Shown: positions 7,871-17,789 of the stretch, one piece after another
How the letters are laid out: the number at the start of each line of letters is the position of its first letter
How positions within the stretch are numbered: the first letter of the stretch is position 1
NCBI RefSeq assembly: GCF_028737215.1
Contig: NZ_JAQZAM010000012.1
Coordinates: 62,001 to 126,000, forward strand
DNA from: Actinomycetospora chibensis
Lineage (GTDB): Bacteria > Actinomycetota > Actinomycetes > Mycobacteriales > Pseudonocardiaceae
Direction: 5' to 3'
DNA length: 64,000 bases
Made by a program: the position numbers and the translations under genes
Notes under the pieces: generated by a model
Databases searched by the model: none
Seen by the model: only the letters and a program-made list of their open reading frames with translations
What the model was told of the DNA's origin: nothing

Positions 7871-9394
7871 GTGTCCCGACCCCACCACCACGTCCGCGCC
7901 CGACCCGACCTGCCCCAGCGGGTGGGACCGGAGGCGAGTGCCCTCGTCGTCGGCGGCGGGATCGCGGGCGTGACCGCCGCGCTGGTCCTCGCCGAGCGGG
8001 GCGTGAAGGTCGAGCTGCTCGAGGCGGCGCCGCACCTCGGCGGGCGCCTCGGCACCTGGGACCGGCGCCTGGCCGACGGCAGCGAGGTCGTGGTCGAGCA
8101 CGGCTACCACGGCTTCTTCCGGCAGTACTACACGCTGCGCGACATCCTGCGCCGCCTCGACCCGGACCTCGGCTTCCTGCGCGACGTGGGCGGCTACCCC
8201 ATCGCGAGCCGCCCGTCGGTGGGCTGGGAGCCCGAGGACTTCACCGCGCTGCCGCGCACCCCGCTGCTCAACCTCGTCGCCCTCGTCCTGCGCAGCCCGA
8301 GCTTCAAGCTCGGCGAGCTGCGGCACGTGAACGCCGACGAGGCGCTGGCGATGCTGCACTACGACCCCGTCCGGACCTACGCCGAGCACGACCACCGCAG
8401 CGCGGCGGAGCTGCTCGACTCCCTCGGCTTCTCCGACCGCGGCCGGGCCATGCTCTTCGAGGTCTTCGCGCACTCGTTCTTCAACGTCGAGCAGCGTTAC
8501 TCGGCGGCCGAGTTCCTGGCGATGTGCCACTTCTACTTCACAGCCAACCCCGAGGGCCTCGGCATGGACGCCACGACCGAGGACTACCGCACCTCGCTGT
8601 GGGAGCCGTTCACGCGCCTGCTGGAGAAGCACGGGGCGACGGTGAGCACCGGGACGCGCGCGGTGGCGGTGCGGCCCGACGGCGCGCACGGGTGGGCCGT
8701 CGACGTCGAGGGCGAGCCCGCCCGCCACGCCCGCCACCTCGTCGTCACCACCGACGTCCCGGCCACGCGCGACCTCGTGGCCGCGTCCCCCGAGCTCGTC
8801 GCCGCCGCCCCGGGGCTGGCGCGGCGGATCGCTGCGCTGCCGAGCGGCGAGCCCTACGTCGTCGCCCGGCTGTTCTGCGAGGGCGACGTCGACCCGGCGC
8901 GGGCGGTGTTCACCGGCGTCACCCGCGAGGAGGTCCTCGACTCGGTGGCGCTCTTCCACCGGCTCGAGGGCGGGTCGGCGCGCTGGGCCGCCGAGTCGGG
9001 GCCGGGACGGCGCTCGGTGATCGAGCTGCACTCGTACGCCTGCCCGTCCGGGACCCCGACCGACGACCTCGTCGCGGCGATGCGCACCGAGCTCGCCGCC
9101 CTCTGGCCCGAGACCGCTGACCTGCGCGTGATCGACGTCGAGGCGCACCGCTACACCAACGCGCCGGGCTTCGACCCCGGCTACCACCTCGTGCGGCCCG
9201 GCGTCCTCACCGACGCCCGCGGGCTGCGCCTGGCCGGCGACTGGGTGGCGAGCGACGTCCCGTCGGCGCTGATGGAGCGCGCGGCCGTCACCGCGGTCAC
9301 GGCGGCGAACGACGTCCTGCGCGAGGAGGGCGTCGGCCCGGAGCCGATGCGCTCGATCCGCCCGCGGGGCATCCTCGCCGGCCGCCGGCCGTGA
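7871..9394 (+). CDS. FAD-dependent oxidoreductase (phytoene desaturase / amine oxidase fold)
   Basis: A 507-residue flavoprotein. The dinucleotide-binding motif GGGIAGVTAALVLAERGVKVELLEA (residues ~32-56) is followed by GGRLGTW, as in carotenoid desaturases, isomerases and related FAD enzymes. HGYHGFFRQYYTLRDIL follows. The C-terminal FAD contact is GLRLAGDWVASDVPSALMERAAVTAV. The true substrate is unclear: no other carotenoid gene is near. GTG 7871 is chosen from the TAGGCT box; an in-frame ATG at 7841 lies upstream of that box. The stop TGA (9392-9394) lies in the arm of a palindrome. Confidence 0.82.
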   Translation: MSRPHHHVRARPDLPQRVGPEASALVVGGGIAGVTAALVLAERGVKVELLEAAPHLGGRLGTWDRRLADGSEVVVEHGYHGFFRQYYTLRDILRRLDPDLGFLRDVGGYPIASRPSVGWEPEDFTALPRTPLLNLVALVLRSPSFKLGELRHVNADEALAMLHYDPVRTYAEHDHRSAAELLDSLGFSDRGRAMLFEVFAHSFFNVEQRYSAAEFLAMCHFYFTANPEGLGMDATTEDYRTSLWEPFTRLLEKHGATVSTGTRAVAVRPDGAHGWAVDVEGEPARHARHLVVTTDVPATRDLVAASPELVAAAPGLARRIAALPSGEPYVVARLFCEGDVDPARAVFTGVTREEVLDSVALFHRLEGGSARWAAESGPGRRSVIELHSYACPSGTPTDDLVAAMRTELAALWPETADLRVIDVEAHRYTNAPGFDPGYHLVRPGVLTDARGLRLAGDWVASDVPSALMERAAVTAVTAANDVLREEGVGPEPMRSIRPRGILAGRRP

Positions 9395-9430
9395 GCGATG
9401 TTCGGGGCCATAGCCCCGAAGATCGCTCAC
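9391..9430. terminator. Palindrome containing the upstream stop codon (GTGAG...CTCAC family)
   Basis: Arms GTGAGCGATGTTCGGGGC (9391-9408) and GCCCCGAAGATCGCTCAC (9413-9430) pair with one mismatch around a CATA loop. The outer bases match the family at 6234, 27408 and 51015, while the core sequence differs. It probably acts as a terminator. Confidence 0.75.
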
Positions 9431-9518
9431 GTGGGGCGAGCACGGCAGGTGGGGGCGCGACGCGATACCGTCTGCGCGCCGCCGGGGAGACCGGCGCGAC
9501 GACCTGGGAGGGAACCGA

Positions 9519-9839
9519 GTGCCGAACCGACGGACGGCCGGGCGCACCGCGGCCCTGGCGGCCGTACTGCTCGCCGGGGGCATCAGCCTGAGCGCCTGCG
9601 TCTTCCCGGCCGAGCCGGCCCCCGGATCGCCGTCGAACCCGGACCAGTTCTCCACCGAGGGCTTCCCGCCGCCCGGGCCGGCCCCGCAGCCCGGCGTGAT
9701 CACCCCCGACCCGGTGGCCCCGGCCGCCCCCGCGGAGGAGCCGCGCCCGCCCGAGGGACCGGTGCCCACCGAGGGGCCCCGCACCAGCGGCAGCGAGCCG
9801 GAGCCCACCGGCGCGCCGGCCCCGCCGCCCGGCAGCTGA
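9519..9839 (+). CDS. Small Pro-rich lipoprotein
   Basis: A 106-residue predicted lipoprotein. The basic N-terminus (PNRRTAGRT) precedes a hydrophobic stretch and a lipobox LSAC with the acylated Cys near residue 28. The rest is an extended Pro/Glu/Gly/Ala tail with no folded domain. Such tails usually act as spacers in the cell wall. GTG 9519 follows a good ribosome site, gggaggg, at a 6-nt spacing. Function unknown; no homologue recognised. Confidence 0.75.
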   Translation: MPNRRTAGRTAALAAVLLAGGISLSACVFPAEPAPGSPSNPDQFSTEGFPPPGPAPQPGVITPDPVAPAAPAEEPRPPEGPVPTEGPRTSGSEPEPTGAPAPPPGS

Positions 9840-9842
9840 CGC

Positions 9843-10508
9843 TCACTCCGGTCCGTCCGAGGTCTCGGGCGTCGGCCGCGCGCACAGGGCGACGCCGCCC
9901 AGCCCGATCGCCCCGCTGACGACGAAGATCACGAGCAGGCTCGGCGAGAGCGTCCCGGTGACCGCGTCGCCCAGCAGCACGACCGCCGTGGTGCCGGGCA
10001 CCAGTCCGAGCGCCGTGCCGCCGAGATAGTGCCGCCAGCGCACGCTCGTCACCCCGAACGTGTAGTTCAGCGGCGCGAACGGGATCATCGGGACCAGGCG
10101 CGCCGACAGCACCGACAGCAGCCCGCGCGACGACAGGCGTGCCTCGAGCAGGCGCACCCGGCCCGGCCCGAGCCGGTGGATCGCGCGTCCCCCGAGGCGC
10201 CGGGAGATCCCGAAACCGGCGGCCGCCGACGCCGTGCTCGCCACCACGCACAGCGCCAGCGCCAGCCACGGCCCGAAGAGCAGGCCGGCGGCCAGCGAGA
10301 ACGCGGTGCGCGGGATCGGCGTGGTCGTGACGAGCGCGTGCGCGAGCAGGAACGTCAGCGGCGCCCAGGCGCCGAGGGCACGGACCCGGTCGCGCAGCTC
10401 CAGCGCCGTCGGCAGCGGCACCACGAGGGCGAGGGCGACCGCGGCGAGCAGCACCACGGCGAGCACGACCCAGCGGGCGCGACCGGAGGTCAGCGAGAGG
10501 AGGCGCAC
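9843..10508 (-). CDS. TVP38/TMEM64 (VTT domain) membrane protein
   Basis: A 221-residue integral membrane protein of the DedA/VTT superfamily. About five hydrophobic segments surround the signature: a re-entrant region with TTTPIPRTAFSLAAGLLFGPW (F-G-x-x-x-G type) and LVPMIPFAPLNYTFGVTSVRWRHYLGGTALGLVPGT. Members are thought to move or scramble lipids, but no substrate can be assigned. GTG 10508 is preferred over GTG 10523 because GGAGG sits 8 nt before it. A TAGGCT box at 10552-10557 (minus strand) gives a leader of about 37 nt. It is convergent with the lipoprotein gene, 3 nt away. Confidence 0.85.
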   Translation of the reverse strand: MRLLSLTSGRARWVVLAVVLLAAVALALVVPLPTALELRDRVRALGAWAPLTFLLAHALVTTTPIPRTAFSLAAGLLFGPWLALALCVVASTASAAAGFGISRRLGGRAIHRLGPGRVRLLEARLSSRGLLSVLSARLVPMIPFAPLNYTFGVTSVRWRHYLGGTALGLVPGTTAVVLLGDAVTGTLSPSLLVIFVVSGAIGLGGVALCARPTPETSDGPE

Positions 10509-10557
10509 GGATTCCGCCTCCACCGCAGCGTCGGGTGCCGAACGGACGCGAGCCTAC

Positions 10558-11148
10558 TCAACCGATGCGTGTGAACAGCCCCTGATAGGCGACGACGAGG
10601 CCGACGGGGTCGACGGTCACCGCGAACTCGCCGTAGGTGGGGTCGGCGTAGGTGTAGGTCGCGAGGCCCCGGGCGTCGTCCGGGCCGCGGCGGTAGATCT
10701 GCCGCACGCGGTGCACGGCGAGCGACGGGACATCGAGCCACGCGACGTCGACCGCGGCCTCGCCGCCGACCGGCAGGTCGAGCCGGCGCACCGGCAGCGC
10801 GTTGGTGAGCGGCGTCGCGGAGACGTCGATGTCGGTGCAGCCCCGCAGCTCCGGCCAGGGCCGCCCGTCGAGGGTCCAGTCCCCGAGCGCGTCGACCGAC
10901 AGCGTCACCCGTTCGAGACCGTCGTCGGCGAGCACCTCGACGAACACGGTGCGGGTCAGCCACGCCCGGTCGGCGATCACGGAGAACCGCAGCGACCAGG
11001 CCCCGTTGTCGTCGCGTACGACGGCGGACCCGTCGAGGAGGTGCGCACCGTCGGGGTGCTCGTGATCAGGAGCGAAGTCGGACACGGCGCCGTGCGCGAG
11101 TCCGTCGGAGACGTCGAGGCGTCGCCACAACGCGGAGTGCAGGGCCAC
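10558..11148 (-). CDS. Putative glycolipid-binding family protein
   Basis: About 196 residues. The pattern W(R)RLD...G...VRDDNGAWSLRFSVIADRAWLTRTV...W and repeated WLD...V...YRR resembles the putative glycolipid-binding family (PF06475), soluble single-domain beta proteins of unknown role. No signal peptide or membrane segment is seen. GTG 11148 (VALHSALWRRLD) begins at the family's usual first residues. A longer frame back to 11199 adds only Arg-rich sequence. A TVP38 gene follows on the same strand. Confidence 0.7.
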   Translation of the reverse strand: MALHSALWRRLDVSDGLAHGAVSDFAPDHEHPDGAHLLDGSAVVRDDNGAWSLRFSVIADRAWLTRTVFVEVLADDGLERVTLSVDALGDWTLDGRPWPELRGCTDIDVSATPLTNALPVRRLDLPVGGEAAVDVAWLDVPSLAVHRVRQIYRRGPDDARGLATYTYADPTYGEFAVTVDPVGLVVAYQGLFTRIG

Positions 11149-11268
11149 GCGGGGATCGTGGCAGACGCCCCGACGGCGATCCGCGCGTGCCGGTCGCACC
11201 GGCGTGGCACGATCGCCGCGTCATCGGTCCGGTGCCGGACGCGCCGGCGCGGAGGGAGAGTGCCCGAG

Positions 11269-12708
11269 GTGAGTGGTCCCTCGTCCGACGAGAACGACGA
11301 ACCACGGGAGGCCCGCGCCGACGAACCGACCCCGCCGCGCGGCACGCCCGGTCCGGACACTTCGGTGCCGGCCTGGGACCCGTCAGAGGGCTCTGCGGGC
11401 ACCGCAGGCACCTCGGGCGGTGCCGGTGGGTCGGCACCGCCGTCGTCCGGCTTCGCGTCCCCGGCGGAGGGCTCGGCGGGCCAGGGCACCTCGGGCTACG
11501 GCGCGCCGGGGTACGGCGCGCCGGGTTACGGCGCCTCCGGGAACCAGGGGTACGGCAACCAGGGCTACGGCGGCCAGGTTCCCGGCGGCCCCGGCTTCGG
11601 GGGCCAGGGCGGCCAGGGATATGGGGGCCAGGCTCCCGGCTACGGGGGCCAGGCTCCCGGCTACGGGGGTCAGGCTCCCGGCAGCCCCGGCCCCGGCTAC
11701 GGCCCCGCCGGCTTCGGCGGTGGCCCCGGCCCCGGCCCCGGCTTCGGACAGGCCCCCAAGCCCGGCATCGTCCCGCTGCGCCCGCTGGGCCTCGGCGAGG
11801 TCCTCGACGGGGCACTCGGCTACATCCGCGCGCACCCGCGGGTGGTGCTCGGTGCGTCCGCGATCGTCGCGGTGATCAGCCAGATCGTCCAGGTCGTGCT
11901 GCAGCTGGTGGTGACGTCGTCGGCCGAGGGGCTGGGCGGGTCGCCGGACCTCGCGCAGGTCACCGGTCTCGTGGCCGGCGCCGGCGTCACCGGGTTCGTC
12001 GGCGCGATCATCACGCTCGTCGCGACGGCCGTGCTCACCGGCGTGCTCATGGTGGTCATCAGCCGCTCGGTACTCGGCGCGCCGGTCGACGCCGGCGAGG
12101 TCTGGCGTGCCGCCCGCCCGCGCGTCCCGGGCGTGCTCGGGGTGGCGGTGCTCGTCGCGCTCATCGCCCTGGGGATCCTCGTCGTCGGCGCGGTGCCGGG
12201 CCTGTTGCTGCTGGCCGTCGACGGGGTGCTGGGCGGCGTGGTGATCGGGATCGGGGTGCTCGCGGCGATCGTGGTCGTCGTGTGGCTCTCGGTCTCGTGG
12301 TCGCTGGCCACGCCCGCCTACGTCCTCGAGGGCGTCGGCGTCACCGAGGCGCTGCGGCGCTCGTGGTTCCTCGTCACCGGCCGGTTCTGGCCGGTGTTCG
12401 GCATCCAGCTCCTCGGCGGCATCATCGCCGCGGTGATCGCGGCGGTGATCGCGCTGCCGTTCCAGTTCCTCGGCACCGCGCTCGGTGTCGCCACCTCGAA
12501 CGGGGATCCGGCGAGCATCACGTCGCTCCCGGTCCTGCTGATCAGCGCCGTCGGCGCGATCATCGCCACCACCCTCACGACGCCGTTCCAGGCGGGCGTC
12601 ACCGGCCTGCTCTACGTCGACCAGCGCATGCGCCGGGAGGGCTTCGACATCGAGCTGCAGCGGGCCGCCGTGGGCGGGGGTGGCACGGGCGGAGGCGGGG
12701 GACGCTGA
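11269..12708 (+). CDS. Membrane protein with YG/Q-rich disordered N-terminus
   Basis: A 479-residue protein in two parts. Residues 1-~165 are disordered: Ser/Glu/Pro first, then Gly/Tyr/Gln/Pro repeats including three copies of the heptad YGGQAPG. From VPLRPLGLGEVLDGALGYIRAHP the rest is a membrane domain with about six hydrophobic segments, similar to glycerophosphodiester phosphodiesterase membrane-domain (GPDPase_memb-like) proteins that precede DUF4129 genes in actinobacteria; no catalytic domain is present. GTG 11269 has GGAGGGAG 10 nt upstream; GTG 11260 is too close to that site. A CACGAT hexamer at 11208-11213 may be its -10 box. Its stop overlaps the next start (TGATG). Confidence 0.82.
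   Translation: MSGPSSDENDEPREARADEPTPPRGTPGPDTSVPAWDPSEGSAGTAGTSGGAGGSAPPSSGFASPAEGSAGQGTSGYGAPGYGAPGYGASGNQGYGNQGYGGQVPGGPGFGGQGGQGYGGQAPGYGGQAPGYGGQAPGSPGPGYGPAGFGGGPGPGPGFGQAPKPGIVPLRPLGLGEVLDGALGYIRAHPRVVLGASAIVAVISQIVQVVLQLVVTSSAEGLGGSPDLAQVTGLVAGAGVTGFVGAIITLVATAVLTGVLMVVISRSVLGAPVDAGEVWRAARPRVPGVLGVAVLVALIALGILVVGAVPGLLLLAVDGVLGGVVIGIGVLAAIVVVVWLSVSWSLATPAYVLEGVGVTEALRRSWFLVTGRFWPVFGIQLLGGIIAAVIAAVIALPFQFLGTALGVATSNGDPASITSLPVLLISAVGAIIATTLTTPFQAGVTGLLYVDQRMRREGFDIELQRAAVGGGGTGGGGGR
11620..11682 (+). repeat. 21-bp tandem repeat x3 encoding YGGQAPG
   Basis: Three consecutive 21-bp units differ at one base each from the middle unit (tat/tac and ggc/ggt variants). They encode YGGQAPG three times inside the disordered N-terminus. 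The 21-bp period keeps the frame, so copy number can change without breaking the gene. Confidence 0.85.
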
Positions 12709-13370
12709 TGGTCCCGCCAGGGAGTCCCGTCCCGCCCGGGACTCCCGCCCCGCACGCGGTGCCGATCGACCTCGGCGCCGACCCCGCCCGCGAGCTCGCC
12801 CGCGAGGAGCTCGCTCGGGCGATCTACTCCGACGCCGCCCCCGACCCGCTGTCGGCGGCGCTGCAGTGGCTGGCGCGCCGCATCGAGGACCTGCTGCGCG
12901 CCGCGTCCGGCATCTCGCCCGGCGGCGGGTGGGGGCTGCTGGTGATCGTCGTGCTGGTGGTGGTCGTGGTGGTGCTGGTGCGACGGCGCTTCGGTCCGCT
13001 CGCCCGCACCACGGCGGTGCCCGGCGGCGTGCTCGGCGCCACCGACCGCACCGCCGCCGAGCACCGGCGTCTCGCCGCGGAGCACGCCGCGGCGGGGAGG
13101 TACGACGACGCGGTGCGCGAGCGGATGCGCGCCATCGTCCGGTCGCTCGAGGAGCGCACGCTGCTCGAGCCCCGCCGCGGGCGCACCGCCGGCGACGCGG
13201 CCCGTGAGGGCGGCCGGGCGCTGCCCGCCGCGGCCGGGGCGCTGCAGGACGCGGCGCGGCGCTTCGACGAGACGGTGTACGGCGGGCGTCCCGCCGACGC
13301 CGACACCGTGGAGCTGATGCGGGCCGCCGACGACGCGGTGGCCGCCACGCGCGCGGTCGGCGTCGCGTGA
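12708..13370 (+). CDS. DUF4129 domain-containing membrane protein
   Basis: A 220-residue protein. A Pro-rich N-terminus and an acidic/helical segment (DPARELAREELARAIYSDAAPDPLSAALQWLARRIEDLL) precede one membrane span (GLLVIVVLVVVVVVLVRRRF, residues ~83-102). The C-terminal cytoplasmic domain has the DUF4129 pattern: AAEHAAAGRYDDAVRERMRAIVRSLEERTLLEPRRGRTAGDAAREG and FDETVYGGRPADADT. Function unknown. It overlaps the preceding stop (TGATG) and the next start (GTGA), so translation is coupled through the cluster. Confidence 0.9.
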   Translation: MVPPGSPVPPGTPAPHAVPIDLGADPARELAREELARAIYSDAAPDPLSAALQWLARRIEDLLRAASGISPGGGWGLLVIVVLVVVVVVLVRRRFGPLARTTAVPGGVLGATDRTAAEHRRLAAEHAAAGRYDDAVRERMRAIVRSLEERTLLEPRRGRTAGDAAREGGRALPAAAGALQDAARRFDETVYGGRPADADTVELMRAADDAVAATRAVGVA

Positions 13371-14572
13371 CCGAGGGGGACGTCGCGCGCGGAGACGCTG
13401 CGGCGTCGTCCGCGGCCACGACGACCGCGGGTCGTCGCTGGCGCGGCCCGGTGCTCGTCGTCGGCCTCGTGCTGCTCGCCGCGCTGGTCATCGCCGTGCT
13501 GGGCGCCGCGCCGCGCACCGGGGAGCTGGACCCGGAGGCCGCGTCGCCCGACGGCGCGCGGGCGCTCGCCGCACTCCTCGAGGCCCAGGGCGTGCGGGTC
13601 GAGACCGTCACCGACCTCGACGCCGCCACCGCCGGCGCGGGACGCACCGTGCTCGTCGCCCTGCCCGCGCAGCTCAGCACGCGCCAGCGCGACGCCCTCG
13701 CCGCGTCCCGGGCCGACCTCGTCCTCGTGCGCCCCGACGAGCGCACCCTCACCGCGCTGGCCCCGGGCGTCCGCCCCGAGCCGATCGAGCTGCCCGAACC
13801 CACCGAGCCGGCGTGCGGGCTGCGCGCCGCGGTGCTCGCCGGGCCGGTCGACCTCGCCGGCGCCGCGTACTCCACCGCCGATCCCGCGGCGGCCCGCTGC
13901 TACCCGACGGGCACCCCGAGCGGCGCCGTGTCGCTCGTCGAGGTCCGGGACCGCGGGCGCACCGTCACCGTCGTCGGGGACGCGGCCCCGTTCACCAACG
14001 ACGTCCTCGACGAGCGCGGGAACGCCGCCCTCGCGTTGAACGTCCTCGGCGCCCACCCCGACCTGCTCTGGTACCTGCCGGTGCCACCCCCGGCCGAGCC
14101 GGGGCAGGAGCGCGGCACCTCCGAGCTCCTGCCGCCGGGCTGGGTGTGGGGGCCGGCGCAGCTGCTCGTGGCCGGGCTGGCGCTCGCGCTCTGGCGTGGG
14201 CGGCGCCTCGGGCGCGTGGTCACCGAGAACCTGCCGGTGGTCGTCCCCGCCGGCGAGACCGTGCGGGGCCGGGCCCGGCTCTACCGCCGCGCCGGGGCGC
14301 GCGACCGGGCCGCGGCCGCCCTGCGCGCCGACGCGCGCCGCGACCTCGCCGGGCGTCTCGGTGTCCCGCGGAGCGCCGGGGACGGCGCGGTCGTCGACGC
14401 GACCGCCGGGCGCACCGGGTGGCCGGCCGGGGCGGTCGGCGCCCTCCTGGCCGGCCCGGCCCCGGCCGACGACGCCGCACTGGTGACGCTCGCGGGCGAG
14501 CTCGACCGCCTCCGCTCCGCCGTCCGCGACGCCTCGGGAGCGACCCCTGGCGCCCCCGGACCGCGGGCGTGA
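13367..14572 (+). CDS. DUF4350 domain-containing protein
   Basis: A 401-residue membrane-anchored protein. An N-terminal span (PVLVVGLVLLAALVIAVLGA) is followed by the DUF4350 domain (SPDGARALAALLEAQGVRVETVTDLDAATAGAGRTVLVA...), a GATase-like fold seen beside MoxR genes. A second span (GPAQLLVAGLALALW, near residue 275) leads to a cytoplasmic helical tail with ENLPVVVPAGETVRGRARLYRRAGARDRAA. It starts by GTGA overlap with DUF4129. The role in the cluster is not known; it may sense or present a ligand outside the membrane. Confidence 0.88.
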   Translation: MTEGDVARGDAAASSAATTTAGRRWRGPVLVVGLVLLAALVIAVLGAAPRTGELDPEAASPDGARALAALLEAQGVRVETVTDLDAATAGAGRTVLVALPAQLSTRQRDALAASRADLVLVRPDERTLTALAPGVRPEPIELPEPTEPACGLRAAVLAGPVDLAGAAYSTADPAAARCYPTGTPSGAVSLVEVRDRGRTVTVVGDAAPFTNDVLDERGNAALALNVLGAHPDLLWYLPVPPPAEPGQERGTSELLPPGWVWGPAQLLVAGLALALWRGRRLGRVVTENLPVVVPAGETVRGRARLYRRAGARDRAAAALRADARRDLAGRLGVPRSAGDGAVVDATAGRTGWPAGAVGALLAGPAPADDAALVTLAGELDRLRSAVRDASGATPGAPGPRA

Positions 14573-14584
14573 TCGGATGCAGGT

Positions 14585-15559
<975 letters not shown>

Positions 15560-15582
15560 ACCGGGGCGGGTGGGCGCACGAC

Positions 15583-16905
15583 ATGGCCGTCACCGGGCGT
15601 CTCGCCCTGCTGGTGGCCCTCGGCGCGCTGGTCGTGGGGCTGGGGGTGCCGTCGCTGCTCGGGGTCCTGCTCGTGTCCGGGACGCTCGCGCTGGTCGCCG
15701 TCCTGGACGCGCTGGCGGCGGTCCCCGTCGGGAGCCTGCACCTCGACCGCGAGCAGGACCCGGACCGGGTCACGACGCTGCGGCTGGGGACGTCGCTCGA
15801 GGTCGCGCTGCGGGTGGCCAACCCCGGCCGCCGCCGCGCGACCCTCGTGCTGCGCGACGCCTGGGAGCCCTCGGCGGGCGCGCTGCCCGCGCGGCACCGG
15901 CTCGTCGTGCCGGCGGGGGAGCGGCGCCGGGTGGCCACCACTCTCACGCCGACCCGACGCGGCGACCGGGACGCCGTCCGGGTCACCGTCCGCTCGCTCG
16001 GTCCCCTCGGGCTCGCCGCGCGCCAGGGCGGGCGCACCGTCCCGGCCCGCGTGCGGGTGCTCCCGCCGTTCGGGTCCCGCCGCCACCTGCCCTCCCGGCT
16101 GGCACGGATGCGCGAGTTCGACGGCCGCCGCGCGATCCAGGTGCGGGGCCAGGGCACCGAGTTCGACTCGCTGCGCGAGTACGTCGCGGGTGACGACGTC
16201 CGCTCGATCGACTGGCGGGCGTCCGCGCGCTCCCCCGAGCTCGTCGTGCGCACCTGGCGCCCCGAGCGGGACCGCCACGTCCTCGTCGTGCTCGACACCG
16301 GCCGCAGCTCCGCGGGCCGAGTCGGCGCGCGGGCCGGCTCGGACGGCCCGCGGCTCGACGCCGCCCTGGACACCGCGCTGCTGCTCGCCGCGCTGGCCTC
16401 GCGCGGCGGCGACCGCGTCGACCTCCTCGCGCTCGACCGCGAGGTCCGGGCCTCGGTGCTCGGAGCGACGGCAGGTGACCTGCTGCCCGCGCTCGTGACG
16501 GCCATGGCGCCGCTGGAGCCGCGGTTGGTCGAGACCGACATGCGCCTGCTCGCGGCGTCCGTCCTCGCCCGTGCCGGGCAGCGCAGCCTCGTCGTGCTCG
16601 TCACGGGTCTCGACGAGGCGGCCGTCACCGAGGGCCTCGACCCGGTGCTCGGGAGCCTGCTGCGCCGGCACACGGTGCTGCTCGCCGCCGTCGACGACCC
16701 GGAGCTCGCGACGATGGCCGCCGGGCGCGGGGACGCCGAGGCCGTCTACACCGCGGCCGCCGCCGAGACCGCCCGTGCCGCTCGGCGCCGGACCGCCGAA
16801 CGCCTCGCCCGGCGGGGTGTCGAGGTCGTCGACGCGGGGCCCGAGGAGCTGCCCCCGGCCGTCGCCGATCGCTATCTCGCCCTCAAGGCGGCGGGGCGGC
16901 TCTAG
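15583..16905 (+). CDS. DUF58 domain-containing protein (VWA-like)
   Basis: A 440-residue protein. Two N-terminal membrane segments (LALLVALGALVVGLGVPSLLGVLLVSGTLALVAVLDAL) precede a beta-rich middle domain. The DUF58 signature follows: REFDGRRAIQVRGQGTEFDSLREYVAGDDVRSIDWRASARSPELVVRTWRPERDRHVLVVLDTGRSS, a VWA-like fold with a degenerate MIDAS (DTGRSS). It is the usual partner of MoxR ATPases. ATG 15583 sits directly before the first membrane segment. It is convergent with the VOC gene; only the adjacent TAG/CTA codons separate them. Confidence 0.92.
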   Translation: MAVTGRLALLVALGALVVGLGVPSLLGVLLVSGTLALVAVLDALAAVPVGSLHLDREQDPDRVTTLRLGTSLEVALRVANPGRRRATLVLRDAWEPSAGALPARHRLVVPAGERRRVATTLTPTRRGDRDAVRVTVRSLGPLGLAARQGGRTVPARVRVLPPFGSRRHLPSRLARMREFDGRRAIQVRGQGTEFDSLREYVAGDDVRSIDWRASARSPELVVRTWRPERDRHVLVVLDTGRSSAGRVGARAGSDGPRLDAALDTALLLAALASRGGDRVDLLALDREVRASVLGATAGDLLPALVTAMAPLEPRLVETDMRLLAASVLARAGQRSLVVLVTGLDEAAVTEGLDPVLGSLLRRHTVLLAAVDDPELATMAAGRGDAEAVYTAAAAETARAARRRTAERLARRGVEVVDAGPEELPPAVADRYLALKAAGRL

Positions 16906-17340
16906 CTAGGCGTGCGGGAAGTCCTCGCCGGTGAACGGCGTGGGCTCGACCATGACGAGCCAGTTGCCGCAGCTGTCGCGGAACACGGCCTCGACGCCGT
17001 AGGGGCGCTCGGCGGGCTCCTGGACGAACTCGACGCCCAGCTTCGCCAGCCGTTCGTGCTCGGCCCGGCAGTCGTCGGTCGAGAGGCCGATGCCGCCCAT
17101 CGACCCCGCCGCGAGCGCGCGGCGGACGGCGCCCGCCATCTCCTCGGTCAGCGGCGGGCCCGGCACCATCAGCGTCACCTGCAGCTCGGGCTGCTCCGGG
17201 TGCACGACCGTCACCCAGCGGAAGCCCTCGCCCATCGTGATGTCAGTGCCCTCGACGAAGCCGAGGACGTCGCAGTAGAAGCGCTTGGCCTCGTCCTGGT
17301 CGGTGACGTAGACGGTGACGAGCGAGACGTTGGTGATCAT
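16906..17340 (-). CDS. VOC family protein (glyoxalase-like)
   Basis: A 144-residue single-domain vicinal-oxygen-chelate protein. The N-terminal motif VTVYVTDQDEAKRFYCDVLGF and the C-terminal VEAVFRDSCGNWLVMVEP are typical; substrate unknown. ATG 17340 overlaps the AraC stop by ATGA, so its translation is coupled to the regulator. Such AraC-VOC pairs are common in actinobacteria and the regulator may control, or be controlled through, the VOC protein. Confidence 0.88.
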   Translation of the reverse strand: MITNVSLVTVYVTDQDEAKRFYCDVLGFVEGTDITMGEGFRWVTVVHPEQPELQVTLMVPGPPLTEEMAGAVRRALAAGSMGGIGLSTDDCRAEHERLAKLGVEFVQEPAERPYGVEAVFRDSCGNWLVMVEPTPFTGEDFPHA

Positions 17341-17789
17341 GCCGAGGATTCTCCTCGCGGGGGGACCCCGACCGGCTTCTCGCGAATTGCGCGATCGCTG
17401 AGCCCGTGCATCAGCACGAAGCACCCCGGGATGCGCGGCGGGCCGGTCCGTGCCCAGCGCGCCTGGTACTCCGACGGGCTGGCGCCGACGAGCCGCCGGA
17501 ACCGGGTCGAGAACGACCCGAGCGACTCGTAGCCCACCAGCCGGCACACCTCGGTGACGGTGAGGTTCGTGGCGCGCAGGAGATCCTGGGCGCGCTCCAC
17601 ACGCCGCTCGGTGAGGTACGCGTGGGGCGTGAGCCCGTAGGTGCGGGCGAAGCAGCGCAGGAAGTGGTACTTCGACAGGCCCGCCGTCGCGGCCAGGGCG
17701 TCGAGGTCGAGGGGCTGCGCGTAGTCGCGGTCGATGCGGTCGCGCGCGCGGCGCAGCCCGACGAGCAGGTCCTCCGGGACGGTGCTCAT
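17337..17789 (-). CDS. AraC family regulator, DNA-binding domain only
   Basis: A 150-residue protein made almost only of the two-helix-turn-helix AraC domain: LDALAATAGLSKYHFLRCFARTYGLTPHAYLTERRVERAQDLL and VTEVCRLVGYESLGSFSTRFRRLVGASPSEYQARW. There is no N-terminal sensor domain, so ligand control would need a partner. It overlaps the SpoIIM gene upstream (ATGA, 17786-17789) and the VOC gene downstream (ATGA), forming a three-gene coupled unit. Confidence 0.9.
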   Translation of the reverse strand: MSTVPEDLLVGLRRARDRIDRDYAQPLDLDALAATAGLSKYHFLRCFARTYGLTPHAYLTERRVERAQDLLRATNLTVTEVCRLVGYESLGSFSTRFRRLVGASPSEYQARWARTGPPRIPGCFVLMHGLSDRAIREKPVGVPPRGESSA

